A DNA stretch of 64,000 nucleotides from Ornithinicoccus sp045032955 (GCF_045032955.1 NZ_JBJFZU010000010.1:124001-188000), one strand, 5' to 3'. Shown: positions 24,778 through 34,099, counted from the stretch's first letter. The notes: generated from the sequence alone by a model not told the origin. Program-made: numbers and translations.

Positions 24778-25910
24778 GTCAGGTCCTCCCGTCCCAGCCG
24801 CTGCAGCGCGGCCACCACCGAGCGCACGTCCTGACAGCGCCCGCGGGTGGTGACCAGCAGCGCGTCGGGGGTGTCGACGACCACGATGTCCTCGACGCCG
24901 AGGGTGACCACGGTCCGGCCGCTGTGGGCGGCGACGACCCCGGTGGAGTCCTCGGAGAGCACGTCGCCGGCGGGTCCGAGGACCCGCAGGCCGGGGTGAT
25001 CCTCACTCTCTTCCAGCAGGGTGGCCAGCGAGGCGAAGTCGCCCACGTCGTCCCAGGGGAAGTGCGCGGGGACCACGCTGACCTGCCCGGCCCGGGCTGC
25101 CGGTTCGGCGACCGCGTGGTCGATGGCGATGTCGTCCAGCGAGGCCCACAGCTGCTCCAGCTGCCCGGGGTCGGCCGCGATGTCGCGCAGCACCCGGGTC
25201 ATCTCCGGCCGCTGTGCGGCCAGCAGGTCCAGCAGGGTGGAGGCGCGCACCACGAAGATCCCCGCGTTCCACAGGTGGTCGCCCTCGGCCAGGTAGGCCT
25301 CCGCGCGCTCGCGGTCCGGCTTCTCGACGAAGGTCTCGACGTGGCGCACGTCCGGCGCCCCCTCCAGCGGCCGGTCCCGTCCGACCTTGACGTACCCGAA
25401 GCCGGTCGAGGGGTAGTCGGGGCGGACCCCGAGGGTGACGAGCGACCCGGCCCGGGCGGCCACCACCGCCTGCCGCACGCACTCGGCGAAGGCGGTCTCG
25501 TCACCGATGACGTGGTCCGCGGCGAACGACCCGAGGACGGCGTCCGGGTCACGGCGCTCCAGGAAGGCCGCCGCCAGGCCGATCGCCGGCATCGAGTCCC
25601 GCGGGCCCGGCTCCAGCAGCAGGTTCTCCGGGAGCAGCCCCGGCAGCTGCTCGCGCACCGCCGCGGCGTGCAGGGCGCCGGTGACCACCATCAGCCGGTC
25701 GCCCACCAGGGGCTCGAGCCGGTCCGCGGTCGACTGCAGCAGGGAGCGGCCGGTGCCGGTCAGGTCGTGCAGGAACTTCGGCATCGCCCGCCGCGAGAGC
25801 GGCCACAGCCGGGTGCCCACCCCGCCCGCCGGGATGACCGCTGTGAGGTCGGACAGTACGTCGCTCAGGTCGCTCGCCCGGGTCGTTCCGGGATCGCTGG
25901 GGGAGTCCAC
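24774..25910 (-). CDS. manC: Mannose-1-phosphate guanylyltransferase
   Basis: A 378-residue nucleotidyltransferase making GDP-mannose from Man-1-P and GTP. The signature is AVIPAGGVGTRLWPLSRRAMPKFLHDL (about 24-50), followed by GSFAADHVIGDE with the metal-binding Asp, VTLGVRPDYPSTGFGYV, VEKPDRERAEAYL and WNAGIFVVRAS. C-terminal AlgA-type isomerase sequence is absent, so it is monofunctional. GTG 25910 has TAGACT six bases upstream on the minus strand. It is coupled to the GT4 gene by a GTGA overlap and divergent from pyrD with only 23 bases between starts. Confidence 0.93.
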   Translation of the reverse strand: MDSPSDPGTTRASDLSDVLSDLTAVIPAGGVGTRLWPLSRRAMPKFLHDLTGTGRSLLQSTADRLEPLVGDRLMVVTGALHAAAVREQLPGLLPENLLLEPGPRDSMPAIGLAAAFLERRDPDAVLGSFAADHVIGDETAFAECVRQAVVAARAGSLVTLGVRPDYPSTGFGYVKVGRDRPLEGAPDVRHVETFVEKPDRERAEAYLAEGDHLWNAGIFVVRASTLLDLLAAQRPEMTRVLRDIAADPGQLEQLWASLDDIAIDHAVAEPAARAGQVSVVPAHFPWDDVGDFASLATLLEESEDHPGLRVLGPAGDVLSEDSTGVVAAHSGRTVVTLGVEDIVVVDTPDALLVTTRGRCQDVRSVVAALQRLGREDLT

Positions 25911-25933
25911 CGCGCCAGTCTAGGGTTGCCGGT
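25911..25933. promoter_or_regulatory. Compact bidirectional leaderless promoter manC/pyrD
   Basis: The whole intergenic region is 23 bases. AGTCTAGGGT (25917-25926) contains TAGGGT for pyrD (seven bases before ATG 25934) and, on the other strand, TAGACT for manC (six bases before GTG 25910). The two hexamers share TA at 25921-25922. Confidence 0.65.
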
Positions 25934-27037
25934 ATGCCCGCGCCCACAGCCTCGCCCGCCGCCCGCACCGCGAGACGGCTGGTGGGCTCGGCCGGGGGAG
26001 CGGCCTACCGGCGGCTCGCGCGCCCGGCACTCTGGAGGATGGACGCCGAGATCGCCCACCACGGCACGCTGGTCGCCGCCGACCTGCTCGGCCGCAGCCC
26101 GGTGACCCGGGCGCTCACGGCCGCCGCCGGGTATGCCGTGCCGCCGGGCGAGCCGGTCGAGCTGCTGGGGCTGCGCTTCGACCACCGGATCGGGCTGGCC
26201 GCCGGGATGGACAAGGACGGCCGGGCGGTGGCGACCTGGGGTGCGCTGGGGCTCGGGCACGTCGAGCTGGGCACGGTCACCGCCCGCCCGCAGCCGGGCA
26301 ACCCCCGGCCCCGGATGCTGCGGCTGCCCGAGAGCGGTGCGGTGATCAACCGGATGGGCTTCAACAACGAGGGGGTGCACGCGCTGGCCGGGCGGCTGCG
26401 CGCCGCCCGTGCAGCGGGCCTGGTCCGGATCCCGGTCGGGGTGAGCATCGGCAAGAGCAAGGTGACGCCGGTGCCGGACGCGGTCGGGGACTACCTGGAG
26501 TCGGTGCAGGCGTTGGCGGGGTTGGCCGACTACCTGGCGGTCAACGTCTCCAGCCCGAACACCCCGGGGCTGCGCTCGCTCCAGGACGCCGGCCCGCTCG
26601 CCGAGCTGCTGGACGCCGTGGTGCGGGCGGCGGACGTCCCGGTGCTGGTCAAGCTGTCCCCGGACCTGACCGACCCCGCCCTCGAGGAGGCCGTCGGGGT
26701 GGCGGTCACCGCCGGGGTGGCCGGCATCATCGCCACCAACACCACGCTCGCCCGGGACGGGGTGGCTCGGCACGAGCGGGTGCGGGCGGAGGCCGAGGCG
26801 GGCGGCCTCTCCGGGGCCCCGCTGACCCTGCGTGCCCGGGAGGTGGTGCGCCGGGTGCGTGCGCTCACCGCCCTCCCGGTGATCGGCGTCGGTGGGGTGA
26901 TGACCGGGCGGGACGCCGCCGCGCTCGTCGAGGCGGGCGCCGACCTGGTCCAGCTCTACACCGGTCTGGTCTACGCCGGCCCCGCCGTGGTCGCCGAGGC
27001 GGTGGACCGGACGCGTACCCTGGGGAGTCGCCCCTGA
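25934..27037 (+). CDS. pyrD: Quinone-dependent dihydroorotate dehydrogenase (class 2)
   Basis: The 367-residue enzyme oxidises dihydroorotate to orotate in pyrimidine synthesis and passes electrons to membrane quinone. An N-terminal amphipathic region of about 65 residues precedes the barrel, as in class 2 enzymes. FMN/substrate motifs are LAAGMDKDGRAVATWGALG, MLRLPESGAVINRMGFNNEG, NVSSPNTPGLRSLQ (catalytic Ser), LVKLSPDL, ATNTTLAR and IGVGGVMTGRDA. The ATG follows a predicted -10 by seven bases. Confidence 0.95.
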   Translation: MPAPTASPAARTARRLVGSAGGAAYRRLARPALWRMDAEIAHHGTLVAADLLGRSPVTRALTAAAGYAVPPGEPVELLGLRFDHRIGLAAGMDKDGRAVATWGALGLGHVELGTVTARPQPGNPRPRMLRLPESGAVINRMGFNNEGVHALAGRLRAARAAGLVRIPVGVSIGKSKVTPVPDAVGDYLESVQALAGLADYLAVNVSSPNTPGLRSLQDAGPLAELLDAVVRAADVPVLVKLSPDLTDPALEEAVGVAVTAGVAGIIATNTTLARDGVARHERVRAEAEAGGLSGAPLTLRAREVVRRVRALTALPVIGVGGVMTGRDAAALVEAGADLVQLYTGLVYAGPAVVAEAVDRTRTLGSRP

Positions 27038-27054
27038 CCCTCCTGGAGAAGCCG

Positions 27055-28311
27055 TTGAAGACCGACCCGCTGAGCCCGACCGCCCAGACCGCGACCCCTC
27101 CGACGAGCACGCTGCCCGAGGTGCTCCGGCGGGCGGAGAGCGAGGTCGAGGCCCGGGCGCAGGAGCTGCTGGGCTGGCGCCGGGACGTGCACGCGCACCC
27201 GGAGGTCTGCTGGCGCGAGCACCGGACCACCGAGCTGGTCGTCGCGGCCCTGACCGAGGCCGGTGCGCAGGTCCGCCGGATGCGGGGGACCGGTGCCGTC
27301 GTCGACATCGGCCACCCCGACCCGCGGGAGCGGGTCGCGCTGCGCGCGGACCTGGACGCGCTGCCGATCGAGGAGGAGACCGGGCTGCCGTTCGCCTCGC
27401 AGAACTCGGGCGCCTGCCATGCCTGCGGGCACGACGTGCACACCATCGGCCTGCTGGGCGCCGGGCTGGCCCTGCAGGCGCTGTCCGAGGAGCTGGTGGC
27501 CCGGGAGGCCGCCGTGCGCCTGGTCTTCCAGCCCGCCGAGGAGACCCACCCCGGTGGCGCGCTGACGATGATGGACCAGGGTGTGCTGGAGGGGGTGGAC
27601 CGGATGCTGGCCGTGCACTGCGACCCCTCCATCGACGTGGGGACCGTGGGCCTGCGGGTCGGCCCGGTCACCGCCGCCGCCGACGAGGTGCACGTCACCA
27701 TCACCGGGCGCGGGGGGCACACCTCCCGGCCGCACCTGACGCAGGACATCACGTATGCGCTCGCCAAGGTGGTCACCGACGTCCCCGCCGCACTCACCCG
27801 CCGGCTCGACCCGCGGGCCGCGGCGGTGCTCGTCTGGGGCGTGGTCCGGGCGGGCTCGGCCGCGAACGTCATCCCGGCGCGCGGGGAGGCCGTCGGCACC
27901 CTGCGGATGCTGGACGCCGAGCTGTGGGAGGTCGTCGAGCCGATCTTCACCGCCACCGTCGAGGCGGTCGTCGCCCCCTACGGCGTCCGGGCCACCGTGG
28001 AGTACACCAAGGGGGTCCCACCGGTCGACAACGAGAACACCTCCGTGGTGGCCTTCTCCAAGGCGGCGATGATGCTCCTGGGAGCGGGGTCGGTCCAGCC
28101 CACCCGCCAGTCCATGGGTGGTGAGGACATGGGGTGGTACCTGCAGGAGGTCCCCGGGGCGATGGCCCGGCTGGGGACGCGGACCCCGGGCGGGACGACC
28201 TACGAGCTGCACCAGGGTGACCTGGTGGTCGACGAGCGCTCCGTGCTGGTCGCGGCAAAGCTGCTGGCCGGGGCCGTGTTCACCGCGCTGGGCACCGACG
28301 CCCGGGCGTGA
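27055..28311 (+). CDS. M20 family amidohydrolase/peptidase
   Basis: A 418-residue metal-dependent hydrolase of the M20D (IAA-amino acid hydrolase/hippurate hydrolase-like) type. Metal and catalytic motifs are ALRADLDALPIEEETGLPFAS, HACGHDVHTIGLLGAG, VFQPAEETHPGGA, and MGGEDMGWYL near the C-terminus. A dimerisation domain lies between. It probably removes N-acyl groups from amino acids or similar; the substrate is unknown. TTG 27055 is the start because GGAG lies about seven bases upstream and the frame begins just there. TACCCT at about 27016, inside the end of pyrD, is a -10 candidate. Confidence 0.87.
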   Translation: MKTDPLSPTAQTATPPTSTLPEVLRRAESEVEARAQELLGWRRDVHAHPEVCWREHRTTELVVAALTEAGAQVRRMRGTGAVVDIGHPDPRERVALRADLDALPIEEETGLPFASQNSGACHACGHDVHTIGLLGAGLALQALSEELVAREAAVRLVFQPAEETHPGGALTMMDQGVLEGVDRMLAVHCDPSIDVGTVGLRVGPVTAAADEVHVTITGRGGHTSRPHLTQDITYALAKVVTDVPAALTRRLDPRAAAVLVWGVVRAGSAANVIPARGEAVGTLRMLDAELWEVVEPIFTATVEAVVAPYGVRATVEYTKGVPPVDNENTSVVAFSKAAMMLLGAGSVQPTRQSMGGEDMGWYLQEVPGAMARLGTRTPGGTTYELHQGDLVVDERSVLVAAKLLAGAVFTALGTDARA

Positions 28312-28457
28312 CCCCCGGGGCCCGTGTGGCAGGTGGTGGCGCCGCAGGTCACGACTTCGTCACTCTTTGGCCGCGGGCCCGTCATCCGCGTGTTACCCGC
28401 CGGTCCGCAGGGTTACCATCGACGCGTCAACCCCCCCCAGGACAGAAGGAGAACCCC
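28312..28457 (+). promoter_or_regulatory. Promoter and leader of the nucleoside ABC transporter locus
   Basis: TACCAT 28414-28419 is the best -10; GTTACC occurs twice about 20 bases apart (from 28392 and 28412). The leader contains a run of eight C (about 28432) and a strong AGAAGGAG ribosome binding site before GTG 28458. Nothing else was recognised in this 146-base gap. Confidence 0.45.
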
Positions 28458-29648
28458 GTGCGTCGGGTCCTGAAGCTTGCCACCGCCGGTGCGGCCGCCA
28501 CCCTCGTTCTCGCCGCATGCGGCGAGGCCCCCTCCGACAGCGACGACACCGGGACCGAGGCCGACGCCGGCAGCGGTGCCGAGGACGGTGAGGACACCGC
28601 CGCCGAGACCGGCTCCGGTGACGACGCCGCCGCCGACTTCCAGGCGTGCATGGTCTCCGACTCCGGCGGGTTCGACGACCAGTCGTTCAACCAGTCCGGC
28701 AAGGAGGGGCTGGACGCCGCGGCCGAGGCCCTCGGCATCGAGACCACCGAGGTCGAGTCCCAGGCGGACACCGACTACTCCACGAACGTCGGCAACCTGG
28801 TCTCCCAGGGCTGCTCCATCACCATCGGCGTCGGCTTCCTCCTCGAGGACGCCGTCCAGGCGGCGGCCGAGGAGAACCCGGACACCAACTTCGCACTCAT
28901 CGACTCCGCGTTCAGCGACGCCGAGTTCAACCCGGTCGAGCTCGACAATGCCAAGCCGATCCTCTTCAACACGGCTGAGGCCAGCTTCCTGGGCGGCTAC
29001 GTGGCGGCCGGGATGAGCGAGTCCGGCACGGTGGCCACCTTCGGCGGCCAGCAGATCCCGTCGGTCTCCATCTTCATGGACGGTTTCGCGGACGGCGTGG
29101 ACCAGTACAACGAGGACAACGGCACCGACGTCCAGCTCCTCGGCTGGGACAAGGAGGCGCAGGACGGCTCCTTCTCCGGTGACTTCGAGAACCAGAGCCA
29201 GGGTCAGACCCTGACCGAGCAGTTCATCTCCCAGGGCGCCGACGTCATCATGCCGGTGGCCGGCCCGGTGGGTCTGGGCGCCGCGGCCGCCGCGTCCGAG
29301 GCCGACGGCGTGCGCATCATCTGGGTCGACTCCGACGGCTTCCTGACCGCTTCCGAGTACTCCGACATCATGCTGACCTCGGTCATCAAGCAGATCGGCC
29401 CGGCGGTGGAGACCACCATCACCGAGACCGTCGATGGTGGCTTCACCAACGAGCCCTACGTCGGCACCCTGGAGAACGACGGTGTCGGCCTGGCCGAGTT
29501 CCACGACTACGCCGACGAGGTCGAGGGCACCATGGTGACCGGCCCCGACGGCGAGGAGATGAGCCTGGACGCCGCGGTGGCCATGCTCGAGGAGCAGATC
29601 ATCTCCGGTGACCTGGTCGTCGAGTCGGAGAACTCGCCCCAGCAGTGA
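28458..29648 (+). CDS. BMP family nucleoside-binding lipoprotein (ABC transporter)
   Basis: A 396-residue lipoprotein. Basic MRRVLK, hydrophobic core and lipobox LVLAAC put the lipidated cysteine at residue 21, followed by an acidic Ser/Asp/Glu/Gly linker to about residue 55. The BMP/PnrA-like fold begins ACMVSDSGGFDDQSFNQSGKEGL; further motifs are TNVGNLVSQGCSITIGVGF, FLGGYVAAGMSESGTVATFGG and LTSVIKQIGPAVETTI. BMP proteins bind purine and other nucleosides outside the membrane. Downstream are the cognate ATPase and permeases plus nucleoside-degrading enzymes. GTG 28458 is supported by the lipobox position and AGAAGGAG. Confidence 0.93.
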   Translation: MRRVLKLATAGAAATLVLAACGEAPSDSDDTGTEADAGSGAEDGEDTAAETGSGDDAAADFQACMVSDSGGFDDQSFNQSGKEGLDAAAEALGIETTEVESQADTDYSTNVGNLVSQGCSITIGVGFLLEDAVQAAAEENPDTNFALIDSAFSDAEFNPVELDNAKPILFNTAEASFLGGYVAAGMSESGTVATFGGQQIPSVSIFMDGFADGVDQYNEDNGTDVQLLGWDKEAQDGSFSGDFENQSQGQTLTEQFISQGADVIMPVAGPVGLGAAAAASEADGVRIIWVDSDGFLTASEYSDIMLTSVIKQIGPAVETTITETVDGGFTNEPYVGTLENDGVGLAEFHDYADEVEGTMVTGPDGEEMSLDAAVAMLEEQIISGDLVVESENSPQQ

Positions 29649-29685
29649 CCTCGGGCGGTGGGTCGGTGTGCCGCCCCGCTGCCGG

Positions 29686-29719
29686 TAGCGGCCCGGCCCC
29701 TGCGGCCGGGCCGCTACGC
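29686..29719 (+). terminator. Attenuator hairpin after the binding-protein gene, with overlapping -10
   Basis: TAGCGGCCCGGCC (29686-29698) and its exact complement (29704-29716) form a 13-bp stem with a 5-base loop. It probably lowers readthrough so that binding protein exceeds transporter subunits. TACGCT 29714-29719, on the right arm, is a -10 candidate for the downstream genes. Confidence 0.55.
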
Positions 29720-29794
29720 TGTCCCCCCGCCGTCGGCGTCGACGGTCCCCCTCCGATGAATCTCCCGTGAGGTACGCATGACGCAGGAGCCCCG

Positions 29795-31459
29795 ATGAAG
29801 CTCGAGCTGCAGGGCATCACCAAGGTCTTCGGCACCCTGGTGGCCAACGACCACATCGACCTGGTCGTCGAGCCCGGCGAGATCCACGCCCTCCTCGGTG
29901 AGAACGGCGCGGGCAAGTCGACGTTGATGAACGTCCTCTACGGTCTCTACGACCCGGACGACGGGCAGATCCTGCTGGACGGCACCCCGGCCCGGTTCAA
30001 GGGGCCCGGGGACGCCGTGGACGCCGGGATCGGGATGGTGCACCAGCACTTCATGCTGGTGCCCGTGTTCACGGTCGCCGAGTCGGTGGCCCTCGGCTAC
30101 GAGCCCGCCGGCCCGGCCGGCGTGCTCCGCCTGGACGAGGCCCGGCGCCGGGTCGTCGAGCTCTCCGACCGGTTCGGCTTCCACGTCGACCCGGACGCCC
30201 TGATCGAGGACCTCCCGGTCGGGGTGCAGCAGCGGGTGGAGATCATCAAGGCGCTGTCCCGGGACGCGAAGGTGCTCATCCTGGACGAGCCGACCGCGGT
30301 GCTTACCCCGCAGGAGACCGACGAGCTCATCGGCATCATGCGCGAGCTCAAGGACGCCGGGACCTCCATCGTGTTCATCACCCACAAGCTGCGCGAGGTG
30401 CGGGCGATCGCCGACCGGATCACCGTCATCCGGCGGGGCAAGGTCGTCGGCGAGGCGAGCCCCGGCTCCACCGAGACCGAGCTGGCCTCGCTGATGGTCG
30501 GCCGCTCGGTCAGCCTCACCGTGGACAAGGGTGCCGCCACCCCGGGGGAGGCCGCCTTCGAGGTCGCCGGGCTCACCGTCAGCACCCGCGCCGGGACGGT
30601 GCTGGTCGACGACGTCTCGTTCAGCGTGCGGTCCGGGGAGATCCTCTGCGTCGCGGGCGTGCAGGGCAACGGCCAGACCGAGCTGGCCGAGGTGATCCTG
30701 GGCATCGAGGAGGCGGACGCCGGCTCGATCAGGCTGCAGGGGGAGGAGATCCTGGGCACCAGCGTGAAGTCCCGGCTCCGGTCCGGCATCGGCTTCGTCC
30801 CCGAGGACCGGTCCACCGACGGGGTGGTCCCCAGCTTCAGCATCGCCGAGAACCTGGTGCTCGACCTCTACGACACCGCCCCCTTCGCCCGGGGCATCTC
30901 GATGAGCCCCCGCCGCATCGGTACGCACGCGGAGGAGCGCACCCGCGAGTTCGACGTCCGACTGACCTCCGTGCAGGACCCGATCTCGACGTTGTCCGGC
31001 GGCAACGCCCAGAAGGTCGTGCTGGCCCGCGAGATGTCCCGCCCGCTGCGGCTGCTGGTCGCCTCGCAGCCCACCCGGGGCCTGGACGTCGGCTCCATCG
31101 AGTTCGTCCACCAGCGGGTGATCGCCGAGCGGGACAAGGGCACCCCGGTGATCATCGTCTCCACCGAGCTGGACGAGGTGCTCGGCCTCGCCGACCGGAT
31201 CGCCGTGATGTACCGCGGCCGGGTCGTCGGCATCGTCGACGCGGTCGGTGAGGACGGCACCCCGGTCAGCCGGGACGTGCTGGGCCTGATGATGGCCGGC
31301 ATCCCCCTGGAGGACGCCCAGGCCCAGGCCGCCGCGCACCGCTCGGTGCTGGGCAGTGCCGACCTGGAGAGCACCGACCGGGCCGACGGCATACCGGGCG
31401 GGCGGCAGGACGCGCACCCCGACCCCGCACCGACGACGACCCCCGAGGAGCAGTCGTGA
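29795..31459 (+). CDS. Nucleoside ABC transporter ATP-binding protein (NupO-like, two NBDs)
   Basis: A 554-residue cytoplasmic ATPase with two tandem nucleotide-binding domains. NBD1 has Walker A GENGAGKSTLMNVL (about 35-48), the signature region VGVQQRVEIIKAL and Walker B VLILDEPTAVLTPQE. NBD2 has a degenerate Walker A (GVQGNGQTELAEVI), the signature LSGGNAQKVVLARE and LLVASQPTRGLDVGS, where the usual catalytic Glu position is altered, as in BMP-type and ribose-type importers. The last 40 residues are a disordered Ala/Asp/Thr/Pro tail. GGAG lies six bases before ATG. Its TGA overlaps the next GTG. Confidence 0.93.
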   Translation: MKLELQGITKVFGTLVANDHIDLVVEPGEIHALLGENGAGKSTLMNVLYGLYDPDDGQILLDGTPARFKGPGDAVDAGIGMVHQHFMLVPVFTVAESVALGYEPAGPAGVLRLDEARRRVVELSDRFGFHVDPDALIEDLPVGVQQRVEIIKALSRDAKVLILDEPTAVLTPQETDELIGIMRELKDAGTSIVFITHKLREVRAIADRITVIRRGKVVGEASPGSTETELASLMVGRSVSLTVDKGAATPGEAAFEVAGLTVSTRAGTVLVDDVSFSVRSGEILCVAGVQGNGQTELAEVILGIEEADAGSIRLQGEEILGTSVKSRLRSGIGFVPEDRSTDGVVPSFSIAENLVLDLYDTAPFARGISMSPRRIGTHAEERTREFDVRLTSVQDPISTLSGGNAQKVVLAREMSRPLRLLVASQPTRGLDVGSIEFVHQRVIAERDKGTPVIIVSTELDEVLGLADRIAVMYRGRVVGIVDAVGEDGTPVSRDVLGLMMAGIPLEDAQAQAAAHRSVLGSADLESTDRADGIPGGRQDAHPDPAPTTTPEEQS

Positions 31460-32787
31460 GCGACGAGACGCGACCCGGACCCGGCCAGCGCGACGAGCAG
31501 GCCGACGAGGCCGGGCCGGCCACCGGACCGAACCCGGGGGAGACCGGGACCGTCAGCGGTCCCTCCCTGCGCGAGCAGGAGCGTCCCACGGTGCTCCACC
31601 AGATCCTGTCCGGCAGCGCCCTGATGTCGGTGCTGGCGGTGGTGGTGGCCCTGCTGATCGGCGGACTGCTCATCGCCTTCGCCGACCAGGACACCCGGGA
31701 GGCGGCGACCTACTTCTTCGCCCAGCCCGGGGCCACCCTGAGCGCCGGGTGGACGGCGATGACCGATGCCTACATCGCGCTGTTCCGCGGGTCGGTGTTC
31801 GACTGGCAGGCCGCCAGCCTGGCGGGGATGGTCAAGCCGCTGACCGAGTCCATGGTCTTCGCGACCCCGCTGATCCTGGCCGGCCTGGGCATCGCCATCG
31901 GCTTCCGCGCCGGGCTGTTCAACATCGGTGCCCAGGGGCAGATCATCGTCGGCGCCATCGCCGCCGCCTGGCTGGGCTTCGCCTTCGACCTCCCCCCGGT
32001 CGTCCACCTGCTGGTGGCGATCCTCGGCGGCGTCATCGGCGGGGCCGTCTGGGGAGGCATCCCCGGCGCGCTGAAGGCCCGCTTCGGCGCCAACGAGGTG
32101 ATCGTCACGATCATGCTCAACTACATCGCCGTCTACCTGATCAGCTACGTGCTGAAGCAGCCGAGCTTCAACCCCGGACGCACCGGGCAGCGGAGCCCCG
32201 CGGTGGCCGAGCAGGCCACCTACCCGCTGCTGGTGCCGCAGTGGCTGTGGCCGGAGAACGGCTTCCGGCTCCACTGGGGCTTCGTGGTCGCCATCCTCGC
32301 GACGCTCCTGGTGTGGTGGCTGATGGAGCGGTCCACGGTCGGCTTCCAGATCCGCGCCGTCGGCGCCAACCCGGCGGCCGCCCGGACGGCGGGGATGTCG
32401 GTGGGGCTGGTCACCTTCATCACCATGGTGATCGCGGGGGCGCTCTCCGGTCTGGCCGCCACCGGCCAGGTGCTCGGGACCGAGGGGTCGCTGACCGCCG
32501 GGGTCGCCGCCACCTTCGGGTTCGACGCCATCACCGTGGCGCTGCTGGGACGGTCCCGACCCTGGGGCACGTTCTTCGCGGGGCTGCTCTTCGGCGCGCT
32601 GAAGGCGGGCGGGTTCCTGATGCAGTCGCTGACCGCCACCCCGATCGACATCGTGCTGGTGGTGCAGTCGCTCATCGTGCTGCTCATCGCGGCACCGCCG
32701 CTGGTCCGGGCCATCTTCCGGCTGCCCGACCCGGACCGGCCCCGGCGCCGGCCCGCCCGCGCCGCGACCACGGAGGTGAACGCATGA
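31456..32787 (+). CDS. Nucleoside ABC transporter permease (NupP-like)
   Basis: A 443-residue permease of the BPD_transp_2 family with about nine helices after a 50-residue hydrophilic N-terminus. Conserved blocks include IGFRAGLFNIGAQGQIIVGA, GVIGGAVWGGIPGALKARFGANEVIVTIMLNYIA and FQIRAVGANPAAARTAGMSV, the last being the cytoplasmic coupling region. The GTG start overlaps the ATPase stop. It forms the membrane pore together with the next gene's product. Confidence 0.92.
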   Translation: MSDETRPGPGQRDEQADEAGPATGPNPGETGTVSGPSLREQERPTVLHQILSGSALMSVLAVVVALLIGGLLIAFADQDTREAATYFFAQPGATLSAGWTAMTDAYIALFRGSVFDWQAASLAGMVKPLTESMVFATPLILAGLGIAIGFRAGLFNIGAQGQIIVGAIAAAWLGFAFDLPPVVHLLVAILGGVIGGAVWGGIPGALKARFGANEVIVTIMLNYIAVYLISYVLKQPSFNPGRTGQRSPAVAEQATYPLLVPQWLWPENGFRLHWGFVVAILATLLVWWLMERSTVGFQIRAVGANPAAARTAGMSVGLVTFITMVIAGALSGLAATGQVLGTEGSLTAGVAATFGFDAITVALLGRSRPWGTFFAGLLFGALKAGGFLMQSLTATPIDIVLVVQSLIVLLIAAPPLVRAIFRLPDPDRPRRRPARAATTEVNA

Positions 32788-34091
32788 GCACCACGACCGA
32801 GCACACGCCGCCGGCGACCCCCTCCGACGACGTCGCGGTGACCCGCACCCGTCCCAAGGTGAGCCTCAAGGCCCCCGTCGTGTATGCCCTCGCCGCCCTG
32901 GTCACGCTGCTGGCCTGGGTGCTGGAGACCCCGGCGGACGTGAGCACCACCTTCCAGTTCGGCACCGGCTCGGACCTGGTGCGGATCCCGGACATCGCGG
33001 CGCCCGCCCGGATCACGCTGCTGGTGATGCTGGCCGTGATGCTGGGTGCGCTGGCGTTCGCCGTGGTCCGCTACCGGGCGCACCGCCAGCTGCCGGCCGT
33101 GCTGCACGTGGTGGTGGGCATCGCGTTCGTGCTGTCCTTCCTCACCTACGTCGGGGCCGGGCGCAGCACCGTCATCCCGATCGTCTCGCTGCTCGCCGGG
33201 GCGCTGGCGCTGTCGGTGCCGCTGGTCTTCGGCGCGATGTCCGGGGTGATCTGCGAGCGCTCGGGCATCATCAACATCGCGATCGAGGGCCAGCTGCTGA
33301 TCGGTGCCTTCGCGGCGGCGGTGGTGGCCTCCGCGGCAGGCTCCGGCTACGTGGGGCTGGTCGCCGCACCGATCGCCGGCGGTCTCGTCGGTGCCGTGCT
33401 GGCGTGGTTCGCGGTGGCATACCGGGTCAACCAGATCATCGTGGGCGTGGTGCTGAACACGCTGATCATCGGGCTGACGGGCTTCCTCTTCTCGACCCTG
33501 CTGTCGGACAACAAGGCGCTGTGGAACACCCGGATGCCGCTGCCGCGGATCCGGATCCCGCTGCTCTCCGAGATCCCGGTCGTCGGCCCCGTGCTGTTCA
33601 ACCAGACGGTCCTCGTCTACCTGATGTACGCGCTGGTCGTCGTCCTGCACGTGATGCTCTTCCGCAGCCGGTGGGGCCTGCGCACCCGGGCCGTCGGGGA
33701 GCACCCGAAGGCCGCGGACACGGTCGGGATCAAGGTCAACACCCGGCGCGTGTGGAACACCATCCTCGGTGGCGCGGTCGCCGGCCTGGGCGGTGCCTTC
33801 TTCACCGTCGGCACCGGCCTGGCCTTCGGCCGGGAGATGTCCGCCGGGCAGGGCTACATCGCCCTGGCCGCGATGATCCTGGGCCGCTGGAACCCCTGGG
33901 GCGCGGTGCTGGCGGCCCTGCTCTTCGGCTTCTCCAAGAACCTCGGCAACGTGCTGTCCTCGATCGGCAGCGACGTGCCCTCGGAGCTGCTGCTGATGCT
34001 GCCCTACGTCATCACCATCTTCGCCGTCGCCGGCTTCGTCGGTCGGGTACGCCCGCCGGCCGCCGAGGGCGTGCCCTACACCAAGAGCTGA
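32784..34091 (+). CDS. Nucleoside ABC transporter permease (NupQ-like)
   Basis: A 435-residue second BPD_transp_2 permease, about ten helices. ATG 32784 overlaps the preceding stop (ATGA). Characteristic blocks are MSGVICERSGIINIAIEGQLL, RVNQIIVGVVLNTLIIGLTGF, LRTRAVGEHPKAADTVGIKV (coupling helix region) and GQGYIALAAMILGRWNPWGAVLAA. The permease pair with a BMP lipoprotein is the arrangement of bacillar NupNOPQ and related nucleoside importers. cdd follows after eight bases. Confidence 0.92.
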   Translation: MSTTTEHTPPATPSDDVAVTRTRPKVSLKAPVVYALAALVTLLAWVLETPADVSTTFQFGTGSDLVRIPDIAAPARITLLVMLAVMLGALAFAVVRYRAHRQLPAVLHVVVGIAFVLSFLTYVGAGRSTVIPIVSLLAGALALSVPLVFGAMSGVICERSGIINIAIEGQLLIGAFAAAVVASAAGSGYVGLVAAPIAGGLVGAVLAWFAVAYRVNQIIVGVVLNTLIIGLTGFLFSTLLSDNKALWNTRMPLPRIRIPLLSEIPVVGPVLFNQTVLVYLMYALVVVLHVMLFRSRWGLRTRAVGEHPKAADTVGIKVNTRRVWNTILGGAVAGLGGAFFTVGTGLAFGREMSAGQGYIALAAMILGRWNPWGAVLAALLFGFSKNLGNVLSSIGSDVPSELLLMLPYVITIFAVAGFVGRVRPPAAEGVPYTKS

Positions 34092-34099
34092 GGAGAGCC

